From contig NZ_CP120210.1 in assembly GCF_029369745.1 (NCBI RefSeq), forward strand, positions 4,340,001 through 4,404,000: a stretch of 64,000 bases of DNA, written 5' to 3'. The notes below the pieces were generated by a model that was not told the DNA's origin, did no database searches, and saw only the letters and a program-made list of their open reading frames with translations. Shown here piece by piece: positions 8,040 through 16,774 of this stretch (position 1 is the first letter of the stretch; each line of letters opens with the position of its first letter). A program made the position numbers and the translations under genes. This DNA comes from Amycolatopsis sp. QT-25. Its GTDB lineage: Bacteria > Actinomycetota > Actinomycetes > Mycobacteriales > Pseudonocardiaceae.

Positions 8040-9085
8040 CAGGCGACACCGGCCAGGGCGATCGCTTCGGCCGCGATCTCGAGGGCGCGTGCGGAGCCCT
8101 CCGGATCCGGCATGGACGGCGCGACGGTCAGCGTCGTGACACCGGACTCGGCGAAGGCCCGCATCCGGTCGGCGATCCGCTCCTTGGGGCCCAGCAGCGA
8201 CGTCGCGTCGATGAACTCGAGCGGGACGGCCGCCATGGCGCCCGCGTAATCCTTGCCCAGGTACTTCTGCTGGACGTCGGCCGCTTCGCGGTCGAAGCCC
8301 ATCCGGCAGGCTAGCTGGTTGTAGAAGTTCTCCTCCCGGCTGCCCATCCCGCCGATGTACAGCGCCGCGTACCCGCGGACCGCGTCGGCGCAGGCCTCCC
8401 AGTCGTCCCCGACCACCAGCGGGACGGTGGGAACGACGTCGAAGCCGTCGAGCGAGCGCCCGGCCTTGTCGGCCCCTGCCTGGATCAGCTTCAGTTGCGT
8501 ATCGGCGTGCTCGGGCGAGTAGAACACCGGCAGCCAGCCGTTCGCGATCTCACCGGTCAGTTCGAGGTTCTTCGGGCCGATGGCGGCGAGGTACACGGGG
8601 ATCTCTTCGCGCACGGGGTGCACGGTCAGGGTCAGCGCCTTCCCCGGTCCGCCGGGCAGGGGAAGCTGGAAGTGGTCGCCGTCGTAGCGGACCCGGTCGC
8701 GGCTCAGCGCCTTGCGGACGATGTCGACGTATTCGCGGGTGCGGCCGAGCGGCGACGCGAACTTCACCCCGTGCCAGCCTTCGGACACCTGTGGGCCGGA
8801 AACACCGAGGCCGAGGCGGAATCGGCCACCCGAAAGCGTGTCCAGGGTCGCGGCGGTCATCGCGGTCATCGCCGGTGTCCGCGCGGGGATCTGCAGTACC
8901 GCGCTGCCCACGTCGATCCGTGAGGTCTGCGCCGCCACCCACGCCAGCACCGTCGGCGCGTCCGAGCCGTACGCTTCCGCGGCCCAGACGACCGCGTAGT
9001 CCAGGTCGTCCGCCTTCTTCGCCAATGCCAGGTTGGCCGCGTCGTTCCCCGCGCCCCAATAGCCCAAGTTCAGTCCGAGTCGCAC
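8039..9085 (-). CDS. LLM-class (F420-dependent type) oxidoreductase
   Basis: 348-residue TIM-barrel enzyme of the luciferase-like monooxygenase family. In actinomycetes the close relatives use coenzyme F420. Visible family features are the N-terminal LGLNLGYWG strand, [16 protein letters not shown] [16 protein letters not shown], the [25 protein letters not shown] segment and the C-terminal [23 protein letters not shown]. The substrate cannot be inferred. GTG start; the stop overlaps the uppP start. The coupling to a lipid-carrier phosphatase is a genomic habit rather than a known pathway link. Confidence 0.9.
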   Translation of the reverse strand: MRLGLNLGYWGAGNDAANLALAKKADDLDYAVVWAAEAYGSDAPTVLAWVAAQTSRIDVGSAVLQIPARTPAMTAMTAATLDTLSGGRFRLGLGVSGPQVSEGWHGVKFASPLGRTREYVDIVRKALSRDRVRYDGDHFQLPLPGGPGKALTLTVHPVREEIPVYLAAIGPKNLELTGEIANGWLPVFYSPEHADTQLKLIQAGADKAGRSLDGFDVVPTVPLVVGDDWEACADAVRGYAALYIGGMGSREENFYNQLACRMGFDREAADVQQKYLGKDYAGAMAAVPLEFIDATSLLGPKERIADRMRAFAESGVTTLTVAPSMPDPEGSARALEIAAEAIALAGVA

Positions 9086-9221
9086 GGCGTGAATGTATCC
9101 ATCGGAGTGTCACTCCTCCGTTCAGGGTGTTGACAGCCGATGACCCGCACGGTGGTACTCGACGACGACACGCTCACCTGCTCCGTGTCACCCACTTGCC
9201 TTCCGGCTAGGCTCGCCCGTC

Positions 9222-10187
9222 GTGGAAAAACGACAGCTCGGCCGGTCGGGACTTCGGGTCTCGCGGATGGCCCTCGGGACCATGACGTGGGGTGGCGACA
9301 CCGACTCGGAGGAGGCGGCCAGCCAGCTGGTCGCGTTCGTCGACGCCGGGGGCACCCTGGTCGACACCGCCGACATCTACGGCGAGGGCGAGAGCGAACG
9401 CGTCCTCGGCGCGCTGCTCGGCGACCTGGTCCCGCGTGACGACATCGTGCTCGCCACCAAGGCCGTCGCCCGCCGCGCCGATGGCCCGTTCGGCGGTGGA
9501 GCCTCGCGCGGCGCGCTGCTGAGCGCGCTCGAAGGTTCGCTGCGCCGGCTCGGCACCGATCACATCGACCTCTGGCAGCTGCACGCCTGGGACACCACCG
9601 TTCCGGTCGACGAGACCCTCGGCGCCCTCGAGTACGCCGTGACCAGCGGCAAGGTCCGCTACGTCGGCGTCTCCAACTACTCCGGCTGGCAGCTGGCGAC
9701 CGCCGCGGCCCGCAGTTCCGCCGTCGCCCCGCTGGTCTCGACGCAGGTCGAGTACTCGCTGCTGGAGCGCGGTGTCGATCGTGAGGTCGTCCCGGCCGCG
9801 GAACACCACGGCGTCGGACTCCTGCCGTGGGCACCGCTCGGCCGGGGCGTGCTCACCGGCAAGTACCGCAGCGGGACACCCGCCGATTCGCGTGGTGCTT
9901 CGAGTGTTTTCGCGGGGTATGTCGAACATCACCGGACCGAACGCGCGGCCCGGATCGTGCAGGCGGTCGCGACGGCCGCCGACGGCCTCGGGACCTCGCC
10001 GCTGGCGGTCGCGCTGGCCTGGGTCCGCGATCGGCCCGGAGTGGCCGCGCCCGTGGTCGGAGCCCGTGACACCGGTCAGTTGACCGGCTCGCTCACCGCC
10101 GAGGGCATCATGCTCCCGCCCGCCATCCGCTCGGCGCTCGACGACGTCAGCGCGATCGAGGTCGGATACCCGGAACGCGGCCTGTGA
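9222..10187 (+). CDS. Aldo/keto reductase
   Basis: 321-residue NADPH-dependent (beta/alpha)8 reductase of carbonyl compounds. The catalytic tetrad is visible as Asp48 and Tyr53 (VDTADIYGEGESE), Lys80 (LATKA) and His121 (WQLHAWD). The cofactor-binding end is VVGARDTGQLTGSL. The pattern fits the AKR11/12-like bacterial subgroup (YajO/YhdN-type). GTG start. Substrate unknown. Confidence 0.92.
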   Translation: MEKRQLGRSGLRVSRMALGTMTWGGDTDSEEAASQLVAFVDAGGTLVDTADIYGEGESERVLGALLGDLVPRDDIVLATKAVARRADGPFGGGASRGALLSALEGSLRRLGTDHIDLWQLHAWDTTVPVDETLGALEYAVTSGKVRYVGVSNYSGWQLATAAARSSAVAPLVSTQVEYSLLERGVDREVVPAAEHHGVGLLPWAPLGRGVLTGKYRSGTPADSRGASSVFAGYVEHHRTERAARIVQAVATAADGLGTSPLAVALAWVRDRPGVAAPVVGARDTGQLTGSLTAEGIMLPPAIRSALDDVSAIEVGYPERGL

Positions 10188-10299
10188 GCCGTCCGAACAC
10201 TGGATTAGGTGACTGTTGAGTGACACCGGCGTGACGTGGTGGAGTTCCTGGAGGATGCTGGACAGGTCCGTTCGACGAGTAGCAGGTGGAGGCACCAAG

Positions 10300-11313
10300 G
10301 TGGGTCGGCTGTCCGCCGTTTCCCGGATCGCGATCCCGCTCGCCGGTGCGCTGGTGCTCTCGTCCTGTAGTGCGGACGACACCCCCAACGACACCTTGCA
10401 GATCGTGCAGAACCCCGTCGCGGCGACCGCGGCGGTCTCCCCCGCGGTGACGACCAAGCCCGCGGGTGCGGTGTTCGCCGGGCCGGGAGTGCGGGCGCTG
10501 GTGACCGACGAGGCGAGCAAGACGCTGGTCGTCGCCGTCTCGGAGCCGCCCTCCCTGCGTATCTACGATCTCGCCGTCCTGGGGGCCCCGAAGACGACCG
10601 TGGCCTTGCCCGGTCCGGCGGAGCGGCTCACGGTGTCGGGTTCCCAGGTCCTCGCCAGCGTGCCCGGCAAGAGCCTGCTGGCGAAGGTCTCCCTGCCCGA
10701 TGGCGCTCTGGAGACGGTTCCGGTGGCGGGGCAGCCGTCGGCCGGACTCGCCGACGGCGACGCGACGCTCGTCTCGGTCCGCGACCGCAAGGCCGTCGAG
10801 GTGCTGACGAAGAACGCGGACCCGAAGACCATCACCGGCCAGATCTACAGCGCCGACGACGTGCTGGACACCGGCGACGGCGTGGTCGTGCTGGACAAAC
10901 TGCGCACCGCCTTGTTCGCCGTCGACCTCACCGAAGGCAAGATCGGCGAGGGTTTGCGTGCCGGCGACGGCGCGGCCAACGCCGTCACCGACGACCTTGG
11001 CCGTGTCTTCGTCACCGACGCGCGGGCGGGTGCGCTGCTGGCGTTTTCCACGACACCGTTGCTGCTTCGCCAGCGCTATCCCGTCCCCGGCGGGGCGTAC
11101 GGCCTCGTCTACGACCGCCCGCGTGGCCTCGTGTGGGTCACGCTCACGGGACGCAACGAGGTCGTCGGCTTCGACGTCCGCGGCGGGGAGCCGATCGAGA
11201 AGCACCGGTTCCCCACCGTGCGGCAGCCGGATTCGGTCACCGTCGACGCCCGCGGCGGCCGCGTGGTCGTCGGCTCGGCCATCGGAGAAGGGATCCAGGT
11301 GATCACGCCATGA
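10300..11313 (+). CDS. Secreted lipoprotein with YncE/NHL-like beta-propeller
   Basis: 337 residues from GTG 10300, chosen because GGAGG lies 7 bases upstream and the signal peptide then has normal length. The lipobox LVLSSC gives an N-acylated cysteine on the outer face of the membrane. The remainder is repeated beta-strand blades (LRIYDLAVLGAPKT, VFVTDARAGALLAF, GLVWVTLTGRNEVVGFDV), typical of YncE-like propellers that act as binding scaffolds. The stop overlaps the start of the DUF5703-like gene (ATGA), so the two are co-translated. Confidence 0.85.
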   Translation: MGRLSAVSRIAIPLAGALVLSSCSADDTPNDTLQIVQNPVAATAAVSPAVTTKPAGAVFAGPGVRALVTDEASKTLVVAVSEPPSLRIYDLAVLGAPKTTVALPGPAERLTVSGSQVLASVPGKSLLAKVSLPDGALETVPVAGQPSAGLADGDATLVSVRDRKAVEVLTKNADPKTITGQIYSADDVLDTGDGVVVLDKLRTALFAVDLTEGKIGEGLRAGDGAANAVTDDLGRVFVTDARAGALLAFSTTPLLLRQRYPVPGGAYGLVYDRPRGLVWVTLTGRNEVVGFDVRGGEPIEKHRFPTVRQPDSVTVDARGGRVVVGSAIGEGIQVITP

Positions 11314-11531
11314 CAGTGGTGGACGAGGCGGTGGTCGAAGGGGATTGGGAGTACCGGCGGCTGCAACTGCCTCCCGGTGTCTCCCGGCGGGCGGCGGCGA
11401 CGCAGCTGTCGATCCACGCCGAGTTCGCCGGTTGGGAGCTCTCGACCGTCCGGCTCTACTCCGATGGGACCAGGAGGGTGTGGTTGCGCCGCAAGCGCAC
11501 CGCCACTCCCCTGCCCGGCCTCATCACCTGA
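11310..11531 (+). CDS. DUF5703-like small protein
   Basis: 73 residues. The core DWEYRRLQLPPGVSRRAA and GWELSTVRLYSDGTRRVW followed by LRRK matches the actinobacterial DUF5703 family of unknown function. It overlaps the lipoprotein gene by 4 bases (ATGA) and overlaps the convergent SRPBCC gene by 8 bases at its 3' end. Soluble, no signal peptide. Confidence 0.85.
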   Translation: MTVVDEAVVEGDWEYRRLQLPPGVSRRAAATQLSIHAEFAGWELSTVRLYSDGTRRVWLRRKRTATPLPGLIT

Positions 11532-12267
11532 ACACCCGGCCGAGCCAGCCGGCCCAAAGCGCGTCCTGTTCTGCGGAGTCGACGTCGCCGAACAGGTGGT
11601 GCATCGCGACCATCGGCCCGGCGAAACCGCGGACGAACCTGAGGAGCGCGTCCTCGGTCCGGATCCCGACCGTCTGCACGTTCGCGAAGTAGACCTCGCC
11701 GTCCACAGTGGACACAGCGCCGGTGGACAGGCGGACCTTGTCCCCCGTTTCCGGCCGCCCGGCCAGGCCCAGTTCCCGGCCCAGCTTCAGCCACGCGCCG
11801 TCCCAGTCCTCGATCATCGGCCCGAAGACCGTGACCGGCACCGCCCGCCTGCCCGCGAAGCCGTTGAGATACTCCACCAGGGTGCGGAAGAACAGCTCGC
11901 CACCGGCGGTCATCGCCTCGAACTCGTCCTCCCAGTCGTCGCCGGGCAGGAAACCGCTCGTCACGGTCCGTAGCACGGTGCTGCCACCGGAACGGCCTTC
12001 GATGAGGAATTCGTAGGCGACGAACCGCCCGTCCGGCGCGGGTTCCGTGCCGTGGACGAGTCGTTCCAGTGGATCCCACGCCGTGATCGCCGACGTGGGT
12101 TCGTAGCCGCCGAAGGCGGTCTTCACGGTGCCGCCGACGCCGCCGTCGACCTTGTTGCGCCCCATGAACCACGACGTGATCCCCGGCCCGGTGGCGATGG
12201 CGTCCCAAACCTGTTCCGGTGTCGCGTCGACCTCGATGCGGTCGGTGATCTCGAATTCGTGGCCCAT
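11524..12267 (-). CDS. SRPBCC-domain protein (AHSA1-like)
   Basis: 247 residues. The N-terminal START/Bet v1-like fold reads FEITDRIEVDATPEQVWDAI, then an ITSWFMG segment, as in Aha1-domain proteins paired with ArsR regulators. The C-terminal half has a second, less clear SRPBCC-like unit. The ATG directly abuts the TGA of the ArsR gene, so the two form a typical ArsR-SRPBCC operon. It probably binds a small hydrophobic ligand. A broken copy of such a pair lies at 31062-31400. Confidence 0.88.
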   Translation of the reverse strand: MGHEFEITDRIEVDATPEQVWDAIATGPGITSWFMGRNKVDGGVGGTVKTAFGGYEPTSAITAWDPLERLVHGTEPAPDGRFVAYEFLIEGRSGGSTVLRTVTSGFLPGDDWEDEFEAMTAGGELFFRTLVEYLNGFAGRRAVPVTVFGPMIEDWDGAWLKLGRELGLAGRPETGDKVRLSTGAVSTVDGEVYFANVQTVGIRTEDALLRFVRGFAGPMVAMHHLFGDVDSAEQDALWAGWLGRVFR

Positions 12268-12864
12268 TCAGCGCTCCTCGGGCTCGGTTTCGACGCTCGG
12301 GTGGACGGCGACGACGATTCGGTGGTCGCGGCCCTGTTCGGCGCCTTCGTCGTGGTATCTGCTCACCAGGTTCGTGATCGCGACGGTGAGTTCTTCGGCG
12401 AACGCGGCCCTGTCCGCGGCGGAGGAGAACCGCACTTCGCCGTCGATCGCGAAGGTCGCGACCCGTTTGCGCGCCTTGGCCGAACCGGTGATCAGCAGGC
12501 CGACGTCGCGCACCAGCCTGCCTGCCACCGCGAGCAGCCAGCGCGCGGACAGCCGGTCCGGCGACTGGGCCGGATCGGGCTGCACCGCCGAAAGCGCCGT
12601 CGGTGAAATGACGTAGGAGGACGCGGTCGCGCGCATCATGCGTTCGGTGACGTTGCCCTTGCGTCGTTCCTCGACGAGCTCGACCAGCCCGTGCTTCTCC
12701 AGCGCGCGCAGGTGGTAGTTCACCTTCTGTCTCGGCAGGTCCACTCGCGCAGCGAGCATCGTGGCCGAAGCCGGTTCGGCGAGTTCGGCGAGCAGCCGGG
12801 CCCGGACCGGATCCAGCGACACTTCGGCCGCTTCCGCGTCCTCGATCACCGCAACGGAGAACAT
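12268..12864 (-). CDS. ArsR-type winged-helix regulator
   Basis: 198 residues from ATG 12864. The winged helix reads VRARLLAELAEPASATMLAA followed by RVDLPRQKVNYHLRALEKHGL and a wing ELVEERRKGN. The C-terminal half is a longer extension (DUF2087-like in style), whereas simple ArsR proteins are about 100 residues. It is co-transcribed with the SRPBCC gene that begins immediately after its stop. It is probably autoregulatory. Confidence 0.88.
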   Translation of the reverse strand: MFSVAVIEDAEAAEVSLDPVRARLLAELAEPASATMLAARVDLPRQKVNYHLRALEKHGLVELVEERRKGNVTERMMRATASSYVISPTALSAVQPDPAQSPDRLSARWLLAVAGRLVRDVGLLITGSAKARKRVATFAIDGEVRFSSAADRAAFAEELTVAITNLVSRYHDEGAEQGRDHRIVVAVHPSVETEPEER

Positions 12865-12904
12865 GGCAAGAAGATGGCACCGAAAAGAGAATTTGTCAAG
12901 AACG

Positions 12905-13792
12905 TCAGGCTTGTCGGCGAGCTCGGGACACCAGGGCGAGCAGGCGCGGAACCACCTGCGGCGCCGCTTCGAGCGGCACGACGTGCCCGACCCCGGGCAG
13001 CACCACGGCCGTCCCGTTCTCCACGGCACCCGCCAGTTCTTCGACGTCCGCCGTGGGCACCAGCCTGTCGCGCTCTCCCACGATCGCGGTCACCGGCACC
13101 GCGCCTACCTGCGACAACGCCGATTCCCGCAGGTAGGCGTCCAAGGCAGGCCGGAACGCGGACACCGTCTGCGGCCAGTTGCCGCGGATCATCCGCACGG
13201 TCAGCTCGACATCGGCGGGTACCGGGTCGTCGCCGAAGAGCCACCATCGCAGCCCGGCGGTCACCGCTTTGCTCGTATGGTCCCGCACCAGGCCGATCAG
13301 CTTCGACCCGAACACCATCTCCAGGTCCCGGCCGAGTTTCCCGAGGGCGTTCGGCCAGATCGCGTCCGGGGTGACGCCGCCCGCGGACATGGCGAGCAGC
13401 CCGATACCCGCCACCCGCGCCGCGAAGACGTCCGGATGGCGCTGGGCGAGCGACAGGATGGCGAGACCGCCCATGTCATGGCCTGCCAAGACGACCCGGC
13501 CATCGGGGATCACCTTCTCCAGCACCTCGGCCAGGTCGTCGGCGAGCTGCCCCATGGTGGCCGACGCGGCCCGGACCGCGCCGGATTCGCCGTGCCCACG
13601 CTGGTCGTACGTCAACACCGAAACGGGTTCCTCCGACGATTCGGCTGCCTCGGCCAGCACCGGCGCGATGGCGCGCCAGCTCCGCCTGTCGAGGGCGTAT
13701 CCGTGGAGGAGCACCACGGTCACCGGCGCCGACGAAGCACCCCAGCGCTCGAAGTACAGGGGTGTGCCGTCGGCCGCCAGCAAACCGGGCAT
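12905..13792 (-). CDS. Alpha/beta hydrolase with Asp at the nucleophile elbow
   Basis: 295 residues. The fold is clear: VVLLHGYALD (oxyanion hole), the nucleophile elbow LAGHDMGG with Asp106, and the C-terminal GVGHVVPLE histidine. Most relatives have Ser in this position. Asp at the elbow is characteristic of epoxide hydrolases and haloalkane dehalogenases, which form an ester intermediate. The lid region is short. The start ATG 13792 overlaps the M20 peptidase stop by one base (TGATG), so the two are co-translated. Confidence 0.9.
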   Translation of the reverse strand: MPGLLAADGTPLYFERWGASSAPVTVVLLHGYALDRRSWRAIAPVLAEAAESSEEPVSVLTYDQRGHGESGAVRAASATMGQLADDLAEVLEKVIPDGRVVLAGHDMGGLAILSLAQRHPDVFAARVAGIGLLAMSAGGVTPDAIWPNALGKLGRDLEMVFGSKLIGLVRDHTSKAVTAGLRWWLFGDDPVPADVELTVRMIRGNWPQTVSAFRPALDAYLRESALSQVGAVPVTAIVGERDRLVPTADVEELAGAVENGTAVVLPGVGHVVPLEAAPQVVPRLLALVSRARRQA

Positions 13793-15114
13793 CAGGCCGA
13801 GCGGAGGAAGCGGTCGAGCACGCGCACGCCGAACTTCAGCGCGTCGACCGGGACACGCTCGTCGACTCCGTGGAACAGCGCGGAGAAATCGAGGTCCGCG
13901 GGCAGCCGCAACGGCGCGAACCCGAAGTTGCGGATCCCGAGCGTCTGGAAGGACTTCGCGTCCGTGCCACCGGAAAGCATGTACGGGAGCGTGCGGGCAC
14001 CCGGGTCCTCGGCGAGGACCGCGTTGGTCATCGCGTCGACGAGAGCGCCGTCGAAGGTCGTCTCGACCGGCGGCAGCTCCATCCACTCCTTCTCGATGTC
14101 CGGGCCGAGGATCTCCTCCAGTTCGGCGTTGAACGCTTCGAGACGGCCGGGCAGGATCCGGCAGTCGACCGAGGCCTCCGCGACCGAGGGGATGACGTTC
14201 GACTTGTACCCGGCGGTGAGCATCGTCGGGTTCGCCGTGTCGCGCAGGGTCGCGCCGATCATCCGGGAGATGTTGCCGAGCTTCGCGACGGAACCCTCGA
14301 TGTCGTCCTCGGGGAAGTCCCAGCCGGTGATCTCGGTGACGCCGTCCAGGAACTCGCGCACGGAGTCGGTCATCACCAGCGGGAAGCGGTGGTTGCCGAG
14401 CCTGGCGACGGCCTCGGAAAGCTTGGTGACGGCGTTGTCGCGGTGGATCATCGAACCGTGGCCGGCGGTGCCCCGCACCCGCAGCTTCATCCAGCGGATG
14501 CCCTTTTCGGCCGTCTCGATGAGGTACGCGCGGACGTTGTCCTTCAGCGTGATCGAGAACCCGCCGACCTCGCTGATCGCCTCGGTGACCCCTTCGAACA
14601 GCTCGGGCCGGTTCTCGACCAGCCACTGCGCGCCGTACTTGCCGCCCGCTTCTTCGTCCGCGAGGAACGCGAAGACGAGGTCACGCGGCGGGACGATGCC
14701 GTTGAGCTTGTAGTGGCGGGCCAGCGCGAGCGCCATGCCGACCATGTCCTTCATGTCCACGGCACCGCGGCCCCAGACGTAGTCGTCTTGGATCGCGCCG
14801 GAGAACGGGTGGACCGACCACTCCGAGGCGTCGGCCGGAACCGCGTCGAGATGACCGTGGATCAGGAGCGCGCCGCGCGAAGGGTCGGCCCCCGGCAACC
14901 GGACGATCACGTTGTGGCGGTCCTTGCCGCCGGACTCGACGTAGGTGATCTCGTAGCCCGCGTCGGTGAGCTTCTCGGCGACGTACTCCGCCGCGGCGCG
15001 TTCACCCACCAGCGTGTCCGGGTCACCCGTGTTGGTCGTGTCGATGCGGATCAGTTCGCTGGTGAGCGTGACTGCCTCTTCGGCGGCTGCTGCGATCAAA
15101 TTCGGTTCGGTCAC
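13792..15114 (-). CDS. M20-family metallopeptidase (ArgE/DapE type)
   Basis: 440 residues, GTG start. Zinc-binding and catalytic blocks of the family are present: LLIHGHLDAVPAD, WGRGAVDMKDMVG, FAFLADEEAGGKYGA and a late LSGGTDAKSFQTLGI, then FHGVDERVPVD. It is expected to be cytoplasmic and to hydrolyse an amide bond in a small peptide or acylated amino acid. The first codons and leader (15092-15150) recur almost exactly at 45978-46036, where no peptidase gene follows. Confidence 0.93.
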   Translation of the reverse strand: MTEPNLIAAAAEEAVTLTSELIRIDTTNTGDPDTLVGERAAAEYVAEKLTDAGYEITYVESGGKDRHNVIVRLPGADPSRGALLIHGHLDAVPADASEWSVHPFSGAIQDDYVWGRGAVDMKDMVGMALALARHYKLNGIVPPRDLVFAFLADEEAGGKYGAQWLVENRPELFEGVTEAISEVGGFSITLKDNVRAYLIETAEKGIRWMKLRVRGTAGHGSMIHRDNAVTKLSEAVARLGNHRFPLVMTDSVREFLDGVTEITGWDFPEDDIEGSVAKLGNISRMIGATLRDTANPTMLTAGYKSNVIPSVAEASVDCRILPGRLEAFNAELEEILGPDIEKEWMELPPVETTFDGALVDAMTNAVLAEDPGARTLPYMLSGGTDAKSFQTLGIRNFGFAPLRLPADLDFSALFHGVDERVPVDALKFGVRVLDRFLRSA

Positions 15115-15150
15115 CAGGCATTCCTACCATTGGTGGAGCCGACCGACCCG
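15092..15150. repeat. 59-bp repeat, copy 1 (M20 gene start)
   Basis: This segment contains the leader and first eight codons (VTEPNLIA) of the M20 peptidase gene. It is identical to 45978-46036 at 57 of 59 positions, same orientation. Copy 1 is the functional context; copy 2 is the fossil. Confidence 0.85.
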
Positions 15151-15901
15151 TCACGACCGCCGCGCGGGCACGTGTGAAGACCCACTCCCGGCCGCACCAC
15201 CGCAGGCGGCAGCCCAATCGGCAACCCGCACTCGAGTGCCTCCGTCAGTGCACGACTAAGACGCCGCAAGTCGAAGCCTCAGGAAACCAGGCCTCGCACG
15301 ACAGCACCGACCCGAAACGGACAAATCGAGCCACTTCTCGGCCGGCGACTGTGGTCCGGCGTCGACCGGACGACGAGCCATAACCTCGGGCTCCGCCCAG
15401 GCCGCCACACGGACACCGGAGGAAAGCCTTCGCGGCGGGGCCCCGCCCCGGTCGCCTGCAGGCCGACACGCGTTCGAACTGGTCAGAACCGATTGCGACC
15501 GGACGTCCCACAGCGGGCCCAGCTTCCCACGGGAGGCGCCCAGCTGAACAACACAGGCACCCGGCTCACGATGCGGCGATTCTTGCATCGCCACGGCCGT
15601 ACTCCGCGCCTTCCGGGCCGACGCCGCCAATGGATTCCCAGCGACGATTCCAGCACTAACCTCGACGAGGGCTCGCTGATTATGCGCCAACCCCTGCTTT
15701 GATTTAGCGGAAGACACCAAATCTCATCTGCCATTTCGACCCCAGAGGACGAGGGTCAAGAACTCACCAGATAGGGAGAAGATCGGATCTCTCGATGGCT
15801 GGATGCGCATACTCAGGATGCGGCTCGTCCGGCACAAATTCCCAGGTCATGCGAAATGCGGGCATCGAGGCCATGCAGGGCTCGGCGTCATCTCACCGCT
15901 G
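15151..15901. other. Gene-poor stretch
   Basis: No reading frame here has a credible start, ribosome binding site and codon bias together. This is the left part of a 1.6-kb region without an intact gene, between the M20 peptidase and RHS genes. Confidence 0.5.
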
Positions 15902-15939
15902 AAGATATGGGTGATACCTGCGGGTATCACCCATATCTT
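15902..15939. repeat. Perfect 17-bp inverted repeat with 4-base loop
   Basis: Arms 15902-15918 (AAGATATGGGTGATACC) and 15923-15939 are exact reverse complements with loop TGCG. The arms are AT-richer than the surroundings. It could be a terminator, an operator pair or the end of a mobile element. No neighbouring intact gene explains it. Confidence 0.65.
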
Positions 15940-15949
15940 GCGGTGGCCG

Positions 15950-16470
15950 AGAATCGGGTGACTCAGCGCGTCGCACGCCTGAACGCGGAACGAGGGTTCG
16001 ACGCTCGCCGAGGCCAAGTTGATGGCATTCTGGCGCACGCCTCGCGCACTACCAGCACTGGTGCCACCTTCGCGGCTATCAGACCGGCACGAACGCGATC
16101 ACGACCACCAATCTCCTCGAGTACGTCGACGACCAGATCACCCGCTGGGACGACACCCACGACCAGGACACCCACGACCAGGACACCGACGCCTACCCGA
16201 AGTACCGGCCCGACACGATCCGGCAGACCATCAACGCGCTGGTTTCTGGGCCGAACGCAGCACCGGCCAGGCACCCGACGACCACCCCGGCTCACTCTGG
16301 GCCGGGCAACGCGGCAGGCTGACCCTCTCCGGCATCACCCAAGTCGTCCTCGCCGTCAACGTGGCGCCGGAAACCAGGGTCTCCGCCCCATCGGCTACGC
16401 CGTACCTCCGGCACCCCTCGAAGAGGCGGCGCCGACGTCGCCCAAGTCCAAGCTTTGCTTGATCACGCCT
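15950..16470 (+). pseudogene. Frameshifted unknown gene with in-frame tandem repeat
   Basis: Coding signal moves between the three plus frames. One frame gives a clean stretch CHLRGYQTGTNAITTTNLLE continuing YVDDQITRWDD, then DTHDQ twice, then YPKYRPDTIRQTINALV. A second frame continues WAERSTGQAPDDHPGSLWAG and RLTLSGITQVVLAVN. The pieces look like one gene broken by indels. I do not recognise the family. Confidence 0.4.
16152..16181 (+). repeat. 15-bp tandem repeat, two copies
   Basis: The unit GACACCCACGACCAG occurs twice head-to-tail and then begins a third time. In the coding-like frame it encodes DTHDQ DTHDQ. Confidence 0.8.
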
Positions 16471-16724
16471 TCATCGAAGCTTCCCCCGATACCTCCAAGC
16501 TGGGAAAGCTGAACAAGCGTCCATCATCGGCACCGACGGAGCTGACGTTGACCGATTCTTTCTTCACGACCCCAGCGCGAACGGGCTCGGGCCGACGCCG
16601 ACGTCAACCTTGCCAGTGAGCTCATCGTGGAAATGGCCGCGAGCGAAGGGCTGAGCAATGAATGCAAAGGCTGTCGCCAACGTTCACCGGTCCCATTTGC
16701 GAAGCCTGAGCTTCTGTCGGCGAA

Positions 16725-16765
16725 TGTGTGGTGCCCCGGTCAATCGAATACCGGGGCACCACACA
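16725..16765 (-). terminator. 16-bp perfect hairpin, terminator of the RHS gene
   Basis: Arms 16725-16740 and 16750-16765 are perfect reverse complements with a 9-base loop, 10 bases past the end of the minus-strand RHS gene. The GC-rich stem and position make it the likely terminator. Confidence 0.8.
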
Positions 16766-16774
16766 GCACGGTTC

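Noticed and set aside
12761-14714. 650-codon plus-strand frame over the hydrolase and M20 genes
   Set aside because: Antisense to two well-supported, coupled genes; no motif and Ser/Arg-rich translation.
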